Source: Fistulifera solaris
Lineage: Eukaryota > Bacillariophyta > Bacillariophyceae > Naviculales > Stauroneidaceae
NCBI GenBank assembly: GCA_030295235.1
Contig: AP026133.1
Span: 1,054,001-1,118,000 of the forward strand
Length of the DNA stretch: 64,000 nucleotides
Reading direction: 5' to 3'
Positions 35,060-46,357 of this stretch are shown in pieces. The notes beneath the pieces were generated by a model. That model did not search any database, had not been told where the DNA came from, and worked only from the letters and a program-made list of their open reading frames with translations. Each line of letters opens with the position of its first letter. The first letter of the stretch is position 1. Position numbers and translations under genes: made by a program.

Positions 35060-35908
35060 ATGCTGTACCGAAAACTATTCGCTTTCACCGCTTTCTGGGC
35101 TGGCTGCAGTGCATTCACAGTGCAGGAACCAGCCAGTCGCCGAGTGACCTCTCTGAGTCTGTCGGAAGATAACATGACCACGGAAGGCTCACGTCGTTCA
35201 TTTCTTTCCCAAGCCGCCATTACGACTGGAATGGCTTGCTTTGGGGAAATATTGTCGTTGCAACCCGCGAATGCCGTCAGCGGAGTGAGTAAGGTAGACG
35301 CCAAGTTACGCGGTTACGGATTGCCGCCGTTGGGCCCAGTCCCCGATGGCTTTGCTCCTCTTCTCGAAATTTACGGCAAAGGGAAAAACCGTTTTCCCAT
35401 TCTTGTTTCCTTTTCGCATCCCATTACTTGGGTTGTTCAAACGCCGAGTAACGACGTGAATGGAGAGGATGGAACTGTGCAAGCGGGAGATTACGGAAAG
35501 GGCGACACAGCAACCTTTTTCGTCTATTCCGATCCGGGACATGTGAACGATATTGCTTCGCAACCAAAAGAATTGTTTGAGAAGGCATTGATGAAGTCCA
35601 TCGGCCAGAAAGGTGAGAATATGTACCAGAACTTCAAGGTCACCAAGTTAGTGCCCGTTACCAAAGCGGGCCAAACCTACGTAATGGCCGATTTCAAGTA
35701 CCAATTGTTGACGGGTGCTGGTTTTGAAGTGGATCGAAAAGGCGTTGCTAGTATTACTAGTGAAGGTCCTGCTGTGGAAGTTCTCTGGGCGGCCTCTACA
35801 TCGGCACGTTTCAAGAAGACGGAACAGAATCTTCGCAACATTGTCGACAGCTTTCGATGCTACACGGAAGGAATTAACATGTCCGATGAGTTGATGCAAT
35901 ACGATTGA
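35060..35908 (+). CDS. PsbP-domain thylakoid lumen protein
   Basis: PsbP-family proteins act in the thylakoid lumen in photosystem II assembly or oxygen-evolving-complex stability. The single-exon, 282-residue precursor has a clear tripartite N-terminus. First comes a signal peptide ending at CSAFTV, matching the diatom SAF plastid motif. Then comes a Ser/Thr/Arg transit segment, and then a twin-arginine lumenal signal (SRRSFLSQAAITTGMACFG) with an AxA-type cut near QPANAVS. The mature part has the PsbP core (YGKGKNRFPILVSFSHPITWVV, GDTATFFVYSDPGHV, VMADFKYQLLTGAGFEVDRKG, SARFKKTEQNLRNIVDSFRC). The Tat signal and divergence from canonical PsbP make a PsbP-domain (PPD) protein more likely than a core oxygen-evolving subunit. 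Confidence 0.88.
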   Translation: MLYRKLFAFTAFWAGCSAFTVQEPASRRVTSLSLSEDNMTTEGSRRSFLSQAAITTGMACFGEILSLQPANAVSGVSKVDAKLRGYGLPPLGPVPDGFAPLLEIYGKGKNRFPILVSFSHPITWVVQTPSNDVNGEDGTVQAGDYGKGDTATFFVYSDPGHVNDIASQPKELFEKALMKSIGQKGENMYQNFKVTKLVPVTKAGQTYVMADFKYQLLTGAGFEVDRKGVASITSEGPAVEVLWAASTSARFKKTEQNLRNIVDSFRCYTEGINMSDELMQYD

Positions 35909-36671
35909 GCATCCCGCTAAAGTGCAGATAATTCCCATTAAAGCGCGTTCTTATTTTATGTGATACTCTTTGAACGGAATCGTTGATCCTTTGAACAAGA
36001 GCTGACTCATTCTACACTGCTAGAAGAAAAACAGAGAGTCTCGATCGCATGACCCGCAACTAATTAGTAACTTTAGCGTCGCGCAGGGAAGCGATTGTTG
36101 ATACATACTTTCTTTCGTCCATCTTTCCATCGGCACTTAATTCGGCTGTTTCTCAACCACTGTGAGCTATGAACTCTCTTCTTTCTTTCTGTCTTTCGGG
36201 ACTTCGCATTTAGGACTTCATTTAATCTTTAACTTTCTTCACTATTGGTAAGCAACTGGCTCAAGAAGAGTCGAGGGCGTCAAGGGCCCTAAGCTTTGTT
36301 TCGAGGAGCTACCTCTAGCTGGGGAAGTCCACTCCAGAATCGTTCCAGTACTGAATTCACTCTACGTCTTATAGTCATTCGAATTAGTGCTGGAGGTGCG
36401 GTGTCTTGTACAGAGTACAGAGGTGAGCGCGCGAAACGTCGTACCGATACTGAAAGTATCTCAACTTCGCCAAAAGCGCCGAAGAAGATCGGGCGGATGA
36501 ACGCAAAAGAAGGATTTCTTTTGTCCGACGACTTTCGTTTTGATAATGGGCAATATCGCCAAAGAGACATTTACTTGTAATTGCAACAAACCCTAACACA
36601 TACTGGAGTCAGTTACTGTCGAGAGACCACGCCAAACAAAAAAAAGCGATACGGAAAAGGAATCAAAACAC
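35909..36671. other. Intergenic region, nothing recognised
   Basis: This is 763 bases between the PsbP-like gene and the protein kinase. A 94-residue open frame on the plus strand (36296-36580) has no recognisable motif and is not called. Confidence 0.35.
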
Positions 36672-39270
36672 ATGGGCTGTGGACCGAGCAAAGAAGCAGC
36701 AGCAGCTGTTTTGGTAGAGACCTCGAAGGCTACAACTACTCCTCGTAAGCTGTCCTTGCGTTGCTTCGATTCCTTGTTTGTTTACATCCTTTACTGACAT
36801 CATCGTTCCAATCTTGACTGCCTAACGACTAGGTTCGATAAACTCGAAGAATATTACGGCAGCAAGTACGCAGGCGGATTCTTTACGGAAGGGTTTCTCC
36901 AATCGAGAGTTGAAACCTCTTTCCGATCACAGCAAAAAAGTCAGCGGAGGAACGCCGCAATGACTGGAAAGTCCGACCAGGTTACTCCTCTGGTGCATCT
37001 TCGTATGACGGTTCCGAGATCGGAGAGGATATTTCGACGAGAGACCTCAATCGCAGTGGAATATTGGACCTGGTCAATTTGCGTCAAGAGATGCAAGAAA
37101 AGGGTGGGATTGCTACCAATGTTGTACGAATTGAGGTATGTATGTATATTGAGAGTAACATGTGAGTCTCTGTCGAGCCACGCGCCTCAATGTTTACCTC
37201 ATTCACAACAACATAGACTCCCTTTGGAAAGCCGATTGAAGAAATTTACGACGGTGTTCATGATGGACCAGTTCTGGGTTCTGGAGTCTCGGGGATTGTC
37301 CGCTTGGTAACACATCGAGAAACAGGTGTCAATTATGCAGTAAAATGCCTCGATATTGGATTGGTCGACTCGATAGAGGGATTGCGTCAACTCCGCAATG
37401 AAATTTTTATCATGTGCCAGCTGGACCACCCCAACATTGTCAGGATAGAAGAAGTTTACGAGAGCACCAATGAAATTTATATTCTGCAGGAGTTGTGTCA
37501 CGGAGGTGATTTGTTTGATCGATTGGATGAACAACCAGATTTCCATTACACGGAAGCACAATGTGCCAGGCTCGTTAAACAAATGGTATCCGCAGTGCGA
37601 TATTTACACTCGAAAGGGATCATTCATCGTGACTTGAAACTCGAAAACTTTTTGTTTAGCAACCAAGAGCCAGATTCGGAGTTAAAAATGATCGATTTCG
37701 GTTTATCGAAACATTTTGAACTAGGACAAAGCCTTCACGATAAAGTTGGAACGCCGTACACGGTTGCTCCTGAAATCATTCAAGGCGCGTACGATGAAAA
37801 ATGTGATGTTTGGGCAGTCGGTGTCATTACTTACTTATTGCTGAGTGGTGAGACGCCTTTCGGAGGACTGGACGGCGAAAGTCTTCTTCTAGTCAAAGAA
37901 AATATCATGCGAGGCGAGCTAACTTTCGAACCTACGGATGTTTGGGCACAAGTTAGCGAGGATGGAAAGGGGTTTGTCAAGCGGTTGCTGCGTGCAGATC
38001 CGAAGAAAAGGCCCACGGCACGGGAGATACAAAAGATCGCTGGATTCAAGTGTGGGCGAAAAAGGATATACGCGAAGGAAACAAGTTAAATTCGAAAACA
38101 TTGGAAAGTCTTGTTTCGTTCAAAGAAAACTCTGACATGCAGAAGATTCTATCGGAAGTACTTAGCTTTACGCTTTTACCCGACCAAATCGCGGATCTCC
38201 GACAAGAATTTGAATTAATTGATAGCGATGGTGATGGAGAGATTACACTGAAAGCGTTGCGCACTGTTCTTCTTGAGAATGCTGAAGCTGGGACTTTAGG
38301 CGCTTTGACAGAACAAGAAATCGTGGACATATTCGACGCAATAAAGACACGAAAAAATGAACCTACAATCCGTTGGCATGACTTTCTTGCGGCTGGCCTT
38401 TCTCAAGCGCGAGTTGACGACAGAAACCTCCGTTTGGCTTTTGATCGACTTGATGGCAATCGACGTGGGTAAGTAAACCGGTCTCTTAGTTTTAAGGCCC
38501 CTTATTTTCTAAACGACGCTGTCCGCAGATATATAAGTATCGAAGATCTCCAGAATTTACTAGGGAGCTCTACAGCGTATGAAGAGCTTGAGAAAATATG
38601 GCGAGATAGTTTAAAACAATGCACTTCCAAAGATACGATCGATTTTGAAACTTTCAAAAAGCTAATGAAAGGACAACCAAAGGAAGCGGGGACTCCCGAA
38701 TCATCGTTTCGTCGTGCCGGTAAGATAGTAGGCGAAGGGTCTCTGGGGGTCTTGCCTGAAGGAGAGAGCACCGAAGATCACACATCCGATTCTATCAATG
38801 AAAGCAATAAAGGAGACAAACCCGTTCGCTTTCAGAAAAAGAAGTCTTTATCACACGAACTGAAAAGTGGGGTTGAGTGGGATGATGGGGATCGATCCGC
38901 GAGTATTGCTTTCCTGCCGTCTAAAACAGATGAGGATGAAAGTTCAGAATTTAGTTTAACATCTGCATCTCCCTTGATGGCAAATAGAGCATTGTATCGC
39001 AGACATCGCGGTATGAGGTTAGCTGTGCTTGAAGCATCGAAAGAATTCGACAAGAAAAGGACAGATCGTCAGACAAAAGATATCCCGGTGCAGGCTGGTC
39101 TGATAATGAAGCGAGGCACGATGCCGCCGGTAGAGCTCGAAGATGCACACACGCGTGCGTTATTTGATGCTGCAGCGAAGCGGTGCGGTCGCTCAAGGCG
39201 TACAAAAAATAAGACTGTCTCCGATGTTACTGGAATGTTAATGAAAAAACCGTCGCCAACTTTGAAGTGA
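36672..39270 (+). CDS. Calcium-dependent protein kinase (CDPK-type, EF-hand regulated)
   Basis: This is a Ser/Thr kinase with a calmodulin-like regulatory tail. Exons: 36672-36744, 36833-37135, 37217-38468 and 38529-39270 (about 789 residues). The N-terminus MGCGPSK is a strong N-myristoylation plus palmitoylation site, so membrane attachment is expected. The kinase domain has the Gly loop (LGSGVSGIVRLV), Lys in NYAVKCL, HRDLKLENFLF, DFGLSKHF and GTPYTVAPEI. The junction WIQVWAKKDIREGNKLNSKT and the autoinhibitory SFKENSDMQK follow. EF-hands come next, one perfect loop being DSDGDGEITL and another DRLDGNRRGYIS. The long polar C-terminal tail of about 200 residues is unusual for CDPKs. The frame breaks twice: an A6 run at 36934-36939 (one base too many) and an A4 run at 38031-38034 (one too few). 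Confidence 0.9.
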
Positions 39271-39399
39271 ATGAACCTGTCTCAACGGCTACATTGATTT
39301 GAGATTGGTGATCAGAAAAAGGGCACATTCAGCTTCTTAACTGAGGAAAGAAAATAAACGATTTATTATGATTATACGTTTACCCGTTTGCCTGAAAAT

Positions 39400-42070
39400 T
39401 TAATTCTGTTCTTTGGACTCGCTTAACATCTCTGGACTCTTTTCAAACGTATCGCGCATGCGTTTCAAATCATCAATAAGATCTTCTACTTTCTTTTCAC
39501 CCTCAACCTTGTTCTCACGCGTACGGATATTCACCGATCCGTTCTCCACCTCGACTTTGCCAACGACGAGCTGAAAATTATATTGGGCGATCTGAGCGTT
39601 TCGAACTTTCTTTTGAAACGTGTTCTTGGAGAAATCTACATCAGCATAAAAACCCTCGTCATGCAGTCTCTGTCTCACGTTTTCACAGTACTCGTTCCAA
39701 TCAGCGTGAACAGGAATGAGCATGACTTGGCGGGGACTAAGCCAGAATGGCCACTTGCCTCCAAAATGTTCACAAAGCACGGCGAACATGCGCTCCACGC
39801 TTCCCAGCATAGCACGATGGATCATCACAGGACGAGCAAACTGTTTGCCTTCTTCCTTGCTTGCAGTAGTGTACTGGAGATTGAAGCGAATCGGCAGCTG
39901 AAAATCTAGCTGAATGGTAGCACACTGGTGAACACGATCCATAGCATCCATAACCTTAATATCAATCTTAGGACCATAAAATGCTCCATCTCCGGGATTG
40001 ATGCGCCAGTTTCCCTCGCCGATGAATTCGTTCATCGCTCTTGCTAGAGCTGCTTCCGCTCTATCCCACAATTCAATATCACCCAAAGCTTTCGCTGGCC
40101 GAGTCGACAATTCGAGCTTGTAGGACATGCCGAATGTGTCATAGACATCCTTCATGAAGTTCAACGCCCCAACGACTTCAGACTCAATCTGGTCTTCGCG
40201 ACAATAGATGTGGGCATCGTCCTGCTGGAAGCGACGAACGCGCGTCAATCCAGTCAACGCCCCAGACAGCTCGTTGCGATGGAGAACGCCGAAGTCAGCC
40301 ATACGAATCGGAAGATCACGATAAGAGCGAATAGCGCCTCCGAAAATGAGGCAATGACCAGGGCAGTTCATGGGCTTCATAGCCCATTCAGTGCCTTCCA
40401 CATCAAAGCAAAACATTGCGTCCTTGTAATGCATGGCGTGCCCAGATTGGTGCCACAAATCGAGATTGTATATGTTAGGAGTAATGACCTCATCGTAACC
40501 ACGCTTCCAGTAGTGATCTTTGATAAAGCTGATAAGCTTATTGTAGATTCGAGCACCGTGGGGCAACCAGAATGCACTACCGGCTGACAAATCGTGGAAC
40601 ATCACAAGGTCTTGCTTTGCAGCAATGCGCCGGTGATCTCTCTCTTTGGCCTGTTTTTCCGATGGCAGTTGATAATGTTAGAAAACTTGTATAAGCAGCT
40701 TATAAACAACAAGTGTCTATTATTGCAGAAACACGGCTCAGAAGAATCAGCGGACGAATGTTTTCGGTCATAATGTAATCCGTGAATGAGATTTCTTTGT
40801 ATCCTCATAGCCAGGGTTGCGACGAGCAGCATAGAACCATCACCTACCTTTTCTTGATTCTCTTGCCATACTTTCAACATCTTCTTGTCCGGGAAGCTGA
40901 TACCGTACATTCGCTGCAAAGTGTCATTGTCTGTGTTTCCGAGCCAATTGGTAGCCGAATGGCGCGTTGCGGCAAACGCTTTGATTTTCCCAGTGTGAAC
41001 TACGTGAGGTCCCCGACAAAGATCAATCAGGTCGCCACATCGGTACACAGTAGTGCGACCATTATCAGGGACTTTAGTTTTCAAAATGGACTGCTTGAAC
41101 GGATTGTCCGCAAAGAGTTCGAGACCTTCTTCTTTGGTGATCACCATGCGCTCAAATTGTTGCTTTTGCTTGACAATTTTGTTCACCTCCTCTTCTACCG
41201 GTTTATCTATAACAAGGAAATATGAATTAGAATAGAGCGCACAAAATATATCATTGTGTCGTGTCGACCGAACTTACAATCTTCTTCACGAAACGCATCA
41301 GTCCCCATGTACGAATCATAGTAAAAGCCACCGGCCAAAGGAGGCCCGATCGTCAACTTGCATCCATACAAATGCTCCAAGGCTTCTCCCATCATATGCG
41401 CGGATGAATGCCAGAACACAGTCTTGGCGTCCTGATCCGTTTCAAATTTGAGGAATTCTAATTTGGCCACTTGTCCTACCAAAGGTCGCGTCATATCCCA
41501 CAACAAAGTCTTATCCGAGTCGGATTTCTCCAAGCCAGCATCCGCCATGGCATCACTTAACGTATCTTCGCCTTCCATGCCGTCTTCTGCCGGAGAGTAA
41601 TCATCACAGTAAGACTCGTAGGTGACTCGAGCTACCGTTGCAGCATCCGCCAATCCTTGCGAGATGGTGACCGCCACATCGTACGGTGAAGTTTTCCACG
41701 CTTGCAAAGGATTTCCTTCCTTATCTTCTGAAATCACTTTCCCATCGGGTAAAGTAATAGTAATCGGAACGGGAGTTTTCTTCGTCAACTCTTCCGCACG
41801 GCGTTGCTGGATCTTCTGATACACATCCATGCGTTGTTTCAACCAATCCGGATCTTTCGTGCGTTTCACAAACGAGTCACCACCCAACTTGAGTCCGGCA
41901 TCTATTTTGGGACCCGAAGATGCCTTGGCGCGTCGTCCTTGCAAGCCTTCCTTGTTCGCCCTGACCGAAGACGATGGCTGCGAAACACCAGGCGCATCCA
42001 TCACAGCGAATTTGTTGGTAGCATTGCATTTTAAGCTACCGAGAATGGTCGCTTTTTCCTCTGGTTTCAT
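39400..42070 (-). CDS. TARS: Threonyl-tRNA synthetase
   Basis: This enzyme charges tRNA-Thr. Exons: 42070-41278, 41206-40848 and 40650-39400, with introns of 71 and 197 bases. The 800-residue product is intact in frame. The domain order is TGS ([17 protein letters not shown]), then the editing/second-additional domain ([18 protein letters not shown]). Next is the class II core with motif 1 region ([19 protein letters not shown]), motif 2 ([20 protein letters not shown]), zinc-ligand Cys in MNCPGHC, and motif 3 ([15 protein letters not shown]). The anticodon-binding domain is last ([15 protein letters not shown]). There is no evident plastid or mitochondrial presequence from this ATG ([10 protein letters not shown]), so the cytosolic form is most likely. 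The convergent kinase gene ends about 130 bases away. Confidence 0.95.
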
Positions 42071-42231
42071 GTTGCTGAATTAAGAAGTGGAATAAAGTGC
42101 CTCCCTTGTACAATACTAACTTTGTTATTGTTGCTGTATGATCTTTTCAATTGTTTGCTTGCAACACAAAACGCAACGCGAAAAACTCGTCCGCCGACTG
42201 CAGACGGATGAACGGTGGAGAATGATCAACC
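42071..42231. promoter_or_regulatory. Upstream region of threonyl-tRNA synthetase gene
   Basis: This short region upstream of the synthetase start is followed immediately by the foldback element. No specific site is supported. Confidence 0.25.
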
Positions 42232-42579
42232 TTTTCCTTACAATCCCCTTGGAAAAATTCACAAATTATACTTAATAAAAAAGACATGATTCACACAGAT
42301 TATGTTTAATAGGACAAAACCAATATCTATGTATTCTTAAATGTGTAGGAGGCAACCCTTAAAGTAGTTTGGGTATTGCTCAATTGATTAAGGTTATCTG
42401 GATTGAAAGTTGGATAACCTTAATGCGATGTTGGAATGGCTCTCAGTTTTATGGTTTACACGATACACATTCAGCAACACTAAAATACTGGTTTTATCAA
42501 CTTAAATCAAATCCATGTGAGGCATGTCGTTTTAATTATGTAAAATCCGTATTTTTTTGCAAGGGGATTGTAAGGAAAA
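42232..42579. mobile_element. 348-bp foldback element (MITE-like imperfect palindrome)
   Basis: The ends are a perfect 20-base inverted repeat: 42232-42251 pairs with CAAGGGGATTGTAAGGAAAA at 42560-42579. Near the middle, 42387-42398 (ATTAAGGTTATC) pairs perfectly with 42413-42424. Both pairs share the same centre, 42405.5. Between them, the left arm (about 42252-42345) also aligns imperfectly with the reverse complement of the right arm, for example through GACATG...CACA and ACAAAACCAATAT-like blocks. The whole region can thus fold on itself. It has no coding capacity. Long terminal inverted repeats without a transposase are typical of miniature inverted-repeat or foldback elements. No clear target-site duplication was found at the edges. 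Confidence 0.65.
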
Positions 42580-43554
42580 CTTCGACAGTTTGCTGTTTCA
42601 TTTGCTTCGTCGTACCAGGTACAACTTAGCACGCAACTTCAATGGTCTTGCTCGAAGCTTTACCTGGTGCTTGCAATTTATAGGGACTACGAAGATGAGG
42701 ACCCGGGAGATGCTGCCGCAATTGTCGTCCGCTCTACGGAACTCTTCGTTCGTTGTCGTTGAATTCAATTAGCTGCGTAGAACATCATGACGCAATGTTA
42801 CATTTTTATTGTCTAGTGAGAACGCTGCATGCCTCCGCACCCCCTGAAGCCCGCTATCCTACCTACCCGCTATCAATTTGTTTTTCTCGGTTGATCGACT
42901 CCTTCGTATCGTCTTACTTCACTTAAAGAGTTGCAACTGTAATCGCTCTATCGAACGGAGATCACAAAGGGATCAAGCCACGTCAGTAGATAACAATTTG
43001 TCAAGTTGAAAAGTTGATTTCAGAACAGAAAATAGAGAAAACAAACATTCCGAGATAAACTGGGCATTGCATCGGCAGGGCATTGTATGATTAATGGAGA
43101 CTGTGCTCTATCCGACTCTGTTGATGGTGTTGACCTGAGTGTTTCGTCCCTCGACAGCGATTGGCTCTGCTCGTTCGCGGTCGTCAGCTACCGCGGTAAG
43201 GCACGAATGGCTATTCAAGGCAGGAAGGTGCAAAGCTCTCAGAGTTTCGATCTATTTTAACAAACATTATGAACAGAACCACACGAAAGCTTAACTTCCG
43301 TGGTTGGTGATCATGCAGTTTTGATTCAAGTTAGCCGAAAACCACTCGCCCATATAGGCTACTTCTTACTGAAACGCAAAATCTATGCATTTTGCAATGA
43401 CAAAGTCTCTATATCACTAGCCTGGTCCTTGGACGCATCTATTCACAATTTCAGAAACATTTAGTTCAATTCCTTCAAGCGCGATAATGCGAGCAGACTC
43501 ACAAAAGAAAAAAACAAATAAAGAAAGAGGCGCGTAAACATTCCAACTCATACT
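42580..43554. other. Intergenic region, nothing recognised
   Basis: About 970 bases without a supported gene. A GTACCAGGTAC palindrome lies at about 42613-42623. No repeats or RNA genes were recognised. Confidence 0.35.
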
Positions 43555-44244
43555 TTAAACTTCTTCGGCGGCTACATCTACAACACCCGCTAGTTCGTCT
43601 ATCGCATCCGACGCTGCGTTGTCGGTATTGTAGGAGAGATTCAAGACGGCCGTGAACTGAATAGGATCGCCTAACTTGTATCCTTTCACCATGTCTTCTA
43701 CTTTTTCCTTCACTTCCACCTGTCCATCACTCCCTGATAGTGCTTTGAGTCCATGTACATCAACAGCAGCTTCTACTGTTTTGATAATTGCTTCTTGAAT
43801 CGAAAATTGTGTAATTTGAGGCATGGCGTACGGAGGCACTTGACCCTGGTGAACAAGAAAAAGAGTGAGGCAGTGATTCAAACGAAATAATTACGCGAGG
43901 TATGTACAAGTTCTACTATACCTTTCGAAATCCAGGAAAGTTAGCCTTCTTCTTTGCGTTCTTTAAAAGTTCCGTGTGGTTGTCTTTGATCATATTTCCA
44001 TCTACGGTCGCTGTCATCCAGAATTGATACGCCGGACCATTGTCACTCTTGACGTTCTTCAGTTCTTCCATTTTTTCATACGACATCCCGCCATAGTTTT
44101 AAGGGGCGTAACTTCTTCTCCACCCTCTGGTTCCGGTTCCAAGGCCACCGCGAGGGAGGCCGATCGATGGCACAGTCGTCCGAGATTGTGGCACAACGAA
44201 AGCCGATCCGAAAGGTAAAAGTAGCAATAAAGGGAGTTTCTCAT
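43555..44244 (-). CDS. Plastid trigger-factor-like protein, ribosome-binding domain only
   Basis: The core (NAKKKANFPGFRKGQVPPYAMPQ) is the signature of the trigger-factor ribosome-binding domain, the GFRKG loop that docks a chaperone at the peptide exit of bacterial-type ribosomes. Exon 1 is 44244-43922, a 76-base intron follows, and exon 2 is 43845-43555. The splice is exactly between FRK and GQV. After frame correction the N-terminus reads MRKLPLLLLLPFGSAFVVPQ, a signal peptide with the plastid SAF motif. The product (204 residues) lacks the PPIase and C-terminal arms of full trigger factor. Three one-base frame breaks fall in exon 1: T3 at 44237-44239 (one missing), G3 at 44154-44156 (one extra) and C3 at 44087-44089 (one missing). 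The targeting call depends on these corrections. The domain call does not. Confidence 0.75.
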
Positions 44245-44890
44245 TCTTGTCACGATTGGGAACAGGAATGGCTAGATACTATTGTGATAAGTCAGCAACG
44301 AGATGTTATTGTGATGATGATGATGCCAAGCACCATTGTCATTCTAAAAACTGACCTGTCGTTGTGATGTGGTTTTCGAGTTTTTATGGGGCAACGAGAA
44401 GACGTCATGTCCGCGAGCCGAAAATTGCAGTGTAACCCACATTTCACGTCATAGTCATCTGATACGCGAGATGATGAAATCCAACTGACACAAATTTAAC
44501 ATCCATAAAGTTGATACGATCTTTATCAGATTTAGTCATCTATTGAAATTCCATGGATCAAAGAAGTGGCTAAGGGCGTAGTTTGCATGGAAAGGTAATC
44601 AATTGATCTTTTCGGGACTGCATTTGAATTAAGTCACGCGTGGCGTCAATCACGATCACTTTAAAAAGTGGTGGGTACCTGTACCGGTACCGGGTACCGT
44701 GCGTACCGGTACCTGCGTACAAAGTAGTAATGTTGATTTATCCCTACCCCTTGCAGCAAATATGATGTTTTCATAGCAGATGATGAAAATCTTCGCGCGT
44801 TCTATCAAAGAAAGCAAAGGTCTAAAGCCATTTCCTATCATGTAACAATCGTTCAGCTCACTCGCAATACTGGTATAAAGTCTATCTTCA
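44245..44890. promoter_or_regulatory. Divergent promoter region with GGTACC/TACCGGTA cluster
   Basis: This lies between the trigger-factor-like and ankyrin-like genes. A dense cluster at 44671-44720 contains two TACCGGTA palindromes (44682-44689, 44704-44711) plus further GGTACC sites, about 180-220 bases upstream of the ankyrin-like start. No gene is supported. Confidence 0.4.
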
Positions 44891-46087
44891 ATGGCGTTTT
44901 GGGACGACTGTTGGGGATGTTCGAAACGAAAGCCAAGACAAGATATTTTCATTGACAACCTCGATGAAATTCCGCGTTATAAACGTGTCATTCGGTCGCA
45001 GTGTACTCTATTACAAGCTTGTTGGGATCAAGATTGGGATGTAGCGATACATAGATTACACGCAGCTCCGTGGGAAGCTTTTTACAGAAGCCGAAATTCG
45101 GGGCGCACACCGTTGCATCTCGCTACGATTCCGGGGTGGCCTCGCCTTCTACAGAACTCCTCCTCCGGTTGATCGAGATCAATCCGCATGCCGTTTTGGT
45201 GACAGACAGCGATATCAACGGATGCACTCCAATACACTTTCTTTGTGGCAACAAATCTACCCGAGGGAATCCTTCTCTAGTACGAATCTTTGTTGAAACA
45301 GCACTGAGGGAACAGGCAAAAACTCAAGATTCCGTCTCTGTGCGTAGCGAGTCGCCGCTGTACATCGCGTCGAAAAGAGGTGCACCTGCCGATGTACTTG
45401 TTATTCTAGTCCAGACCAAAAGATTCGTCCCATGGATAGCGCCATGGACTGGAACAGAAACGATTGAGGAAGCGAAAGATGTTCGTTGTCATGGCAATGA
45501 TTCGCCTCTCGTGGCTTTGTGGAGTACATGCCAAAGCATTGCAGATTTCTTTTTCATAGATGATGATCTGATGTCAACAATGCGGGAAATAGTTGTTGAT
45601 GTGCTTGATCACGAGTTGGAGAGTAGCGCATTGTCGACTTGGAATGAGAATCTTTCACCTATTTTAAGGGCATGGGTTCGTATCGTTACGCTTTTCCGAA
45701 ATCCTTGTCACGTGGCTACAACACCTACTTTACTTCGTCGCGTGAGCACATTGTATGCACCTTTACCGGATCTTGTTCAAATCGTATGTCGACTCTTTCC
45801 GGAGCAATTACTAGAGGAAGTATCAATCGCATCAAGTTGTTCTGAAATTCCGCTTCACGCTGTCCTACGCAATGTTTGGTTTGCTACGGAAGCAGAATCG
45901 ATCCATGATGTGATCAGAACGCTCATGGCAGCTCAATCCGAGTCCTTGACACAAATTCATGCTTCAACAAACCTATACACTGTTTTTTCTGGCTGCTTCG
46001 CGCAACATCTCGCTTGATCTTCTTTTTGAAATGATGCGACTTGCACCCAATGCGCTACAGTTACAGCGTATCGCTTTTTCAAGCTGA
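44891..46087 (+). CDS. Ankyrin-like repeat protein
   Basis: The protein (398 residues after correction) has an ankyrin helix-turn-helix unit near the start (SGRTPLHLATIPGV followed by TELLLRLIEINPHAVLV) and then NGCTPIHFLCG. Later units are diverged (ESPLYIASKRGAPADVLVIL; DLVQIVCRLFPEQL; EIPLHAVLRN; LLFEMMRLAPNALQL). Large families of such cytosolic ankyrin-like proteins are typical of diatoms, and their roles are unknown. There is no signal peptide or other domain. The frame breaks twice: the G4 run 45133-45136 lacks one base, and the T6 run 45983-45988 has one too many. With both corrected the frame runs to a stop at 46085-46087. Protein interaction is the only role that the fold suggests. 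Confidence 0.7.
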
Positions 46088-46357
46088 ATTTGTAACCGGA
46101 GTGTTCATTGGCATCAAACTCGCATTCTTATGAATCTCGTTTCTTTTGATGGCGTTGATTGCCGGCAAATAGTTTCACGCCATTTTTTCGATATTCTGGA
46201 CGTCAAACCACAAAGGTTTATACAAATTGACGAAATGCATTATACAGTCAAAGCTTGCGGCACATTTACAGAGGCAAACCTATTTTCTATTACTGCTTCT
46301 ACAGTTCAGACTAATGATAAATGACGAAAACTATTAATTTTTGACAAAACGAGTGCT

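Noticed and set aside
36296-36580. 94-residue frame upstream of the kinase
   Set aside because: No recognisable composition or motif. It is open by chance on both strands.
42369-42772. Two plus-strand open frames
   Set aside because: The first lies inside the foldback palindrome. Neither shows protein-like composition.
46130-46324. 64-residue frame after the ankyrin-like gene
   Set aside because: No homology signal. It probably lies in the 3' region.
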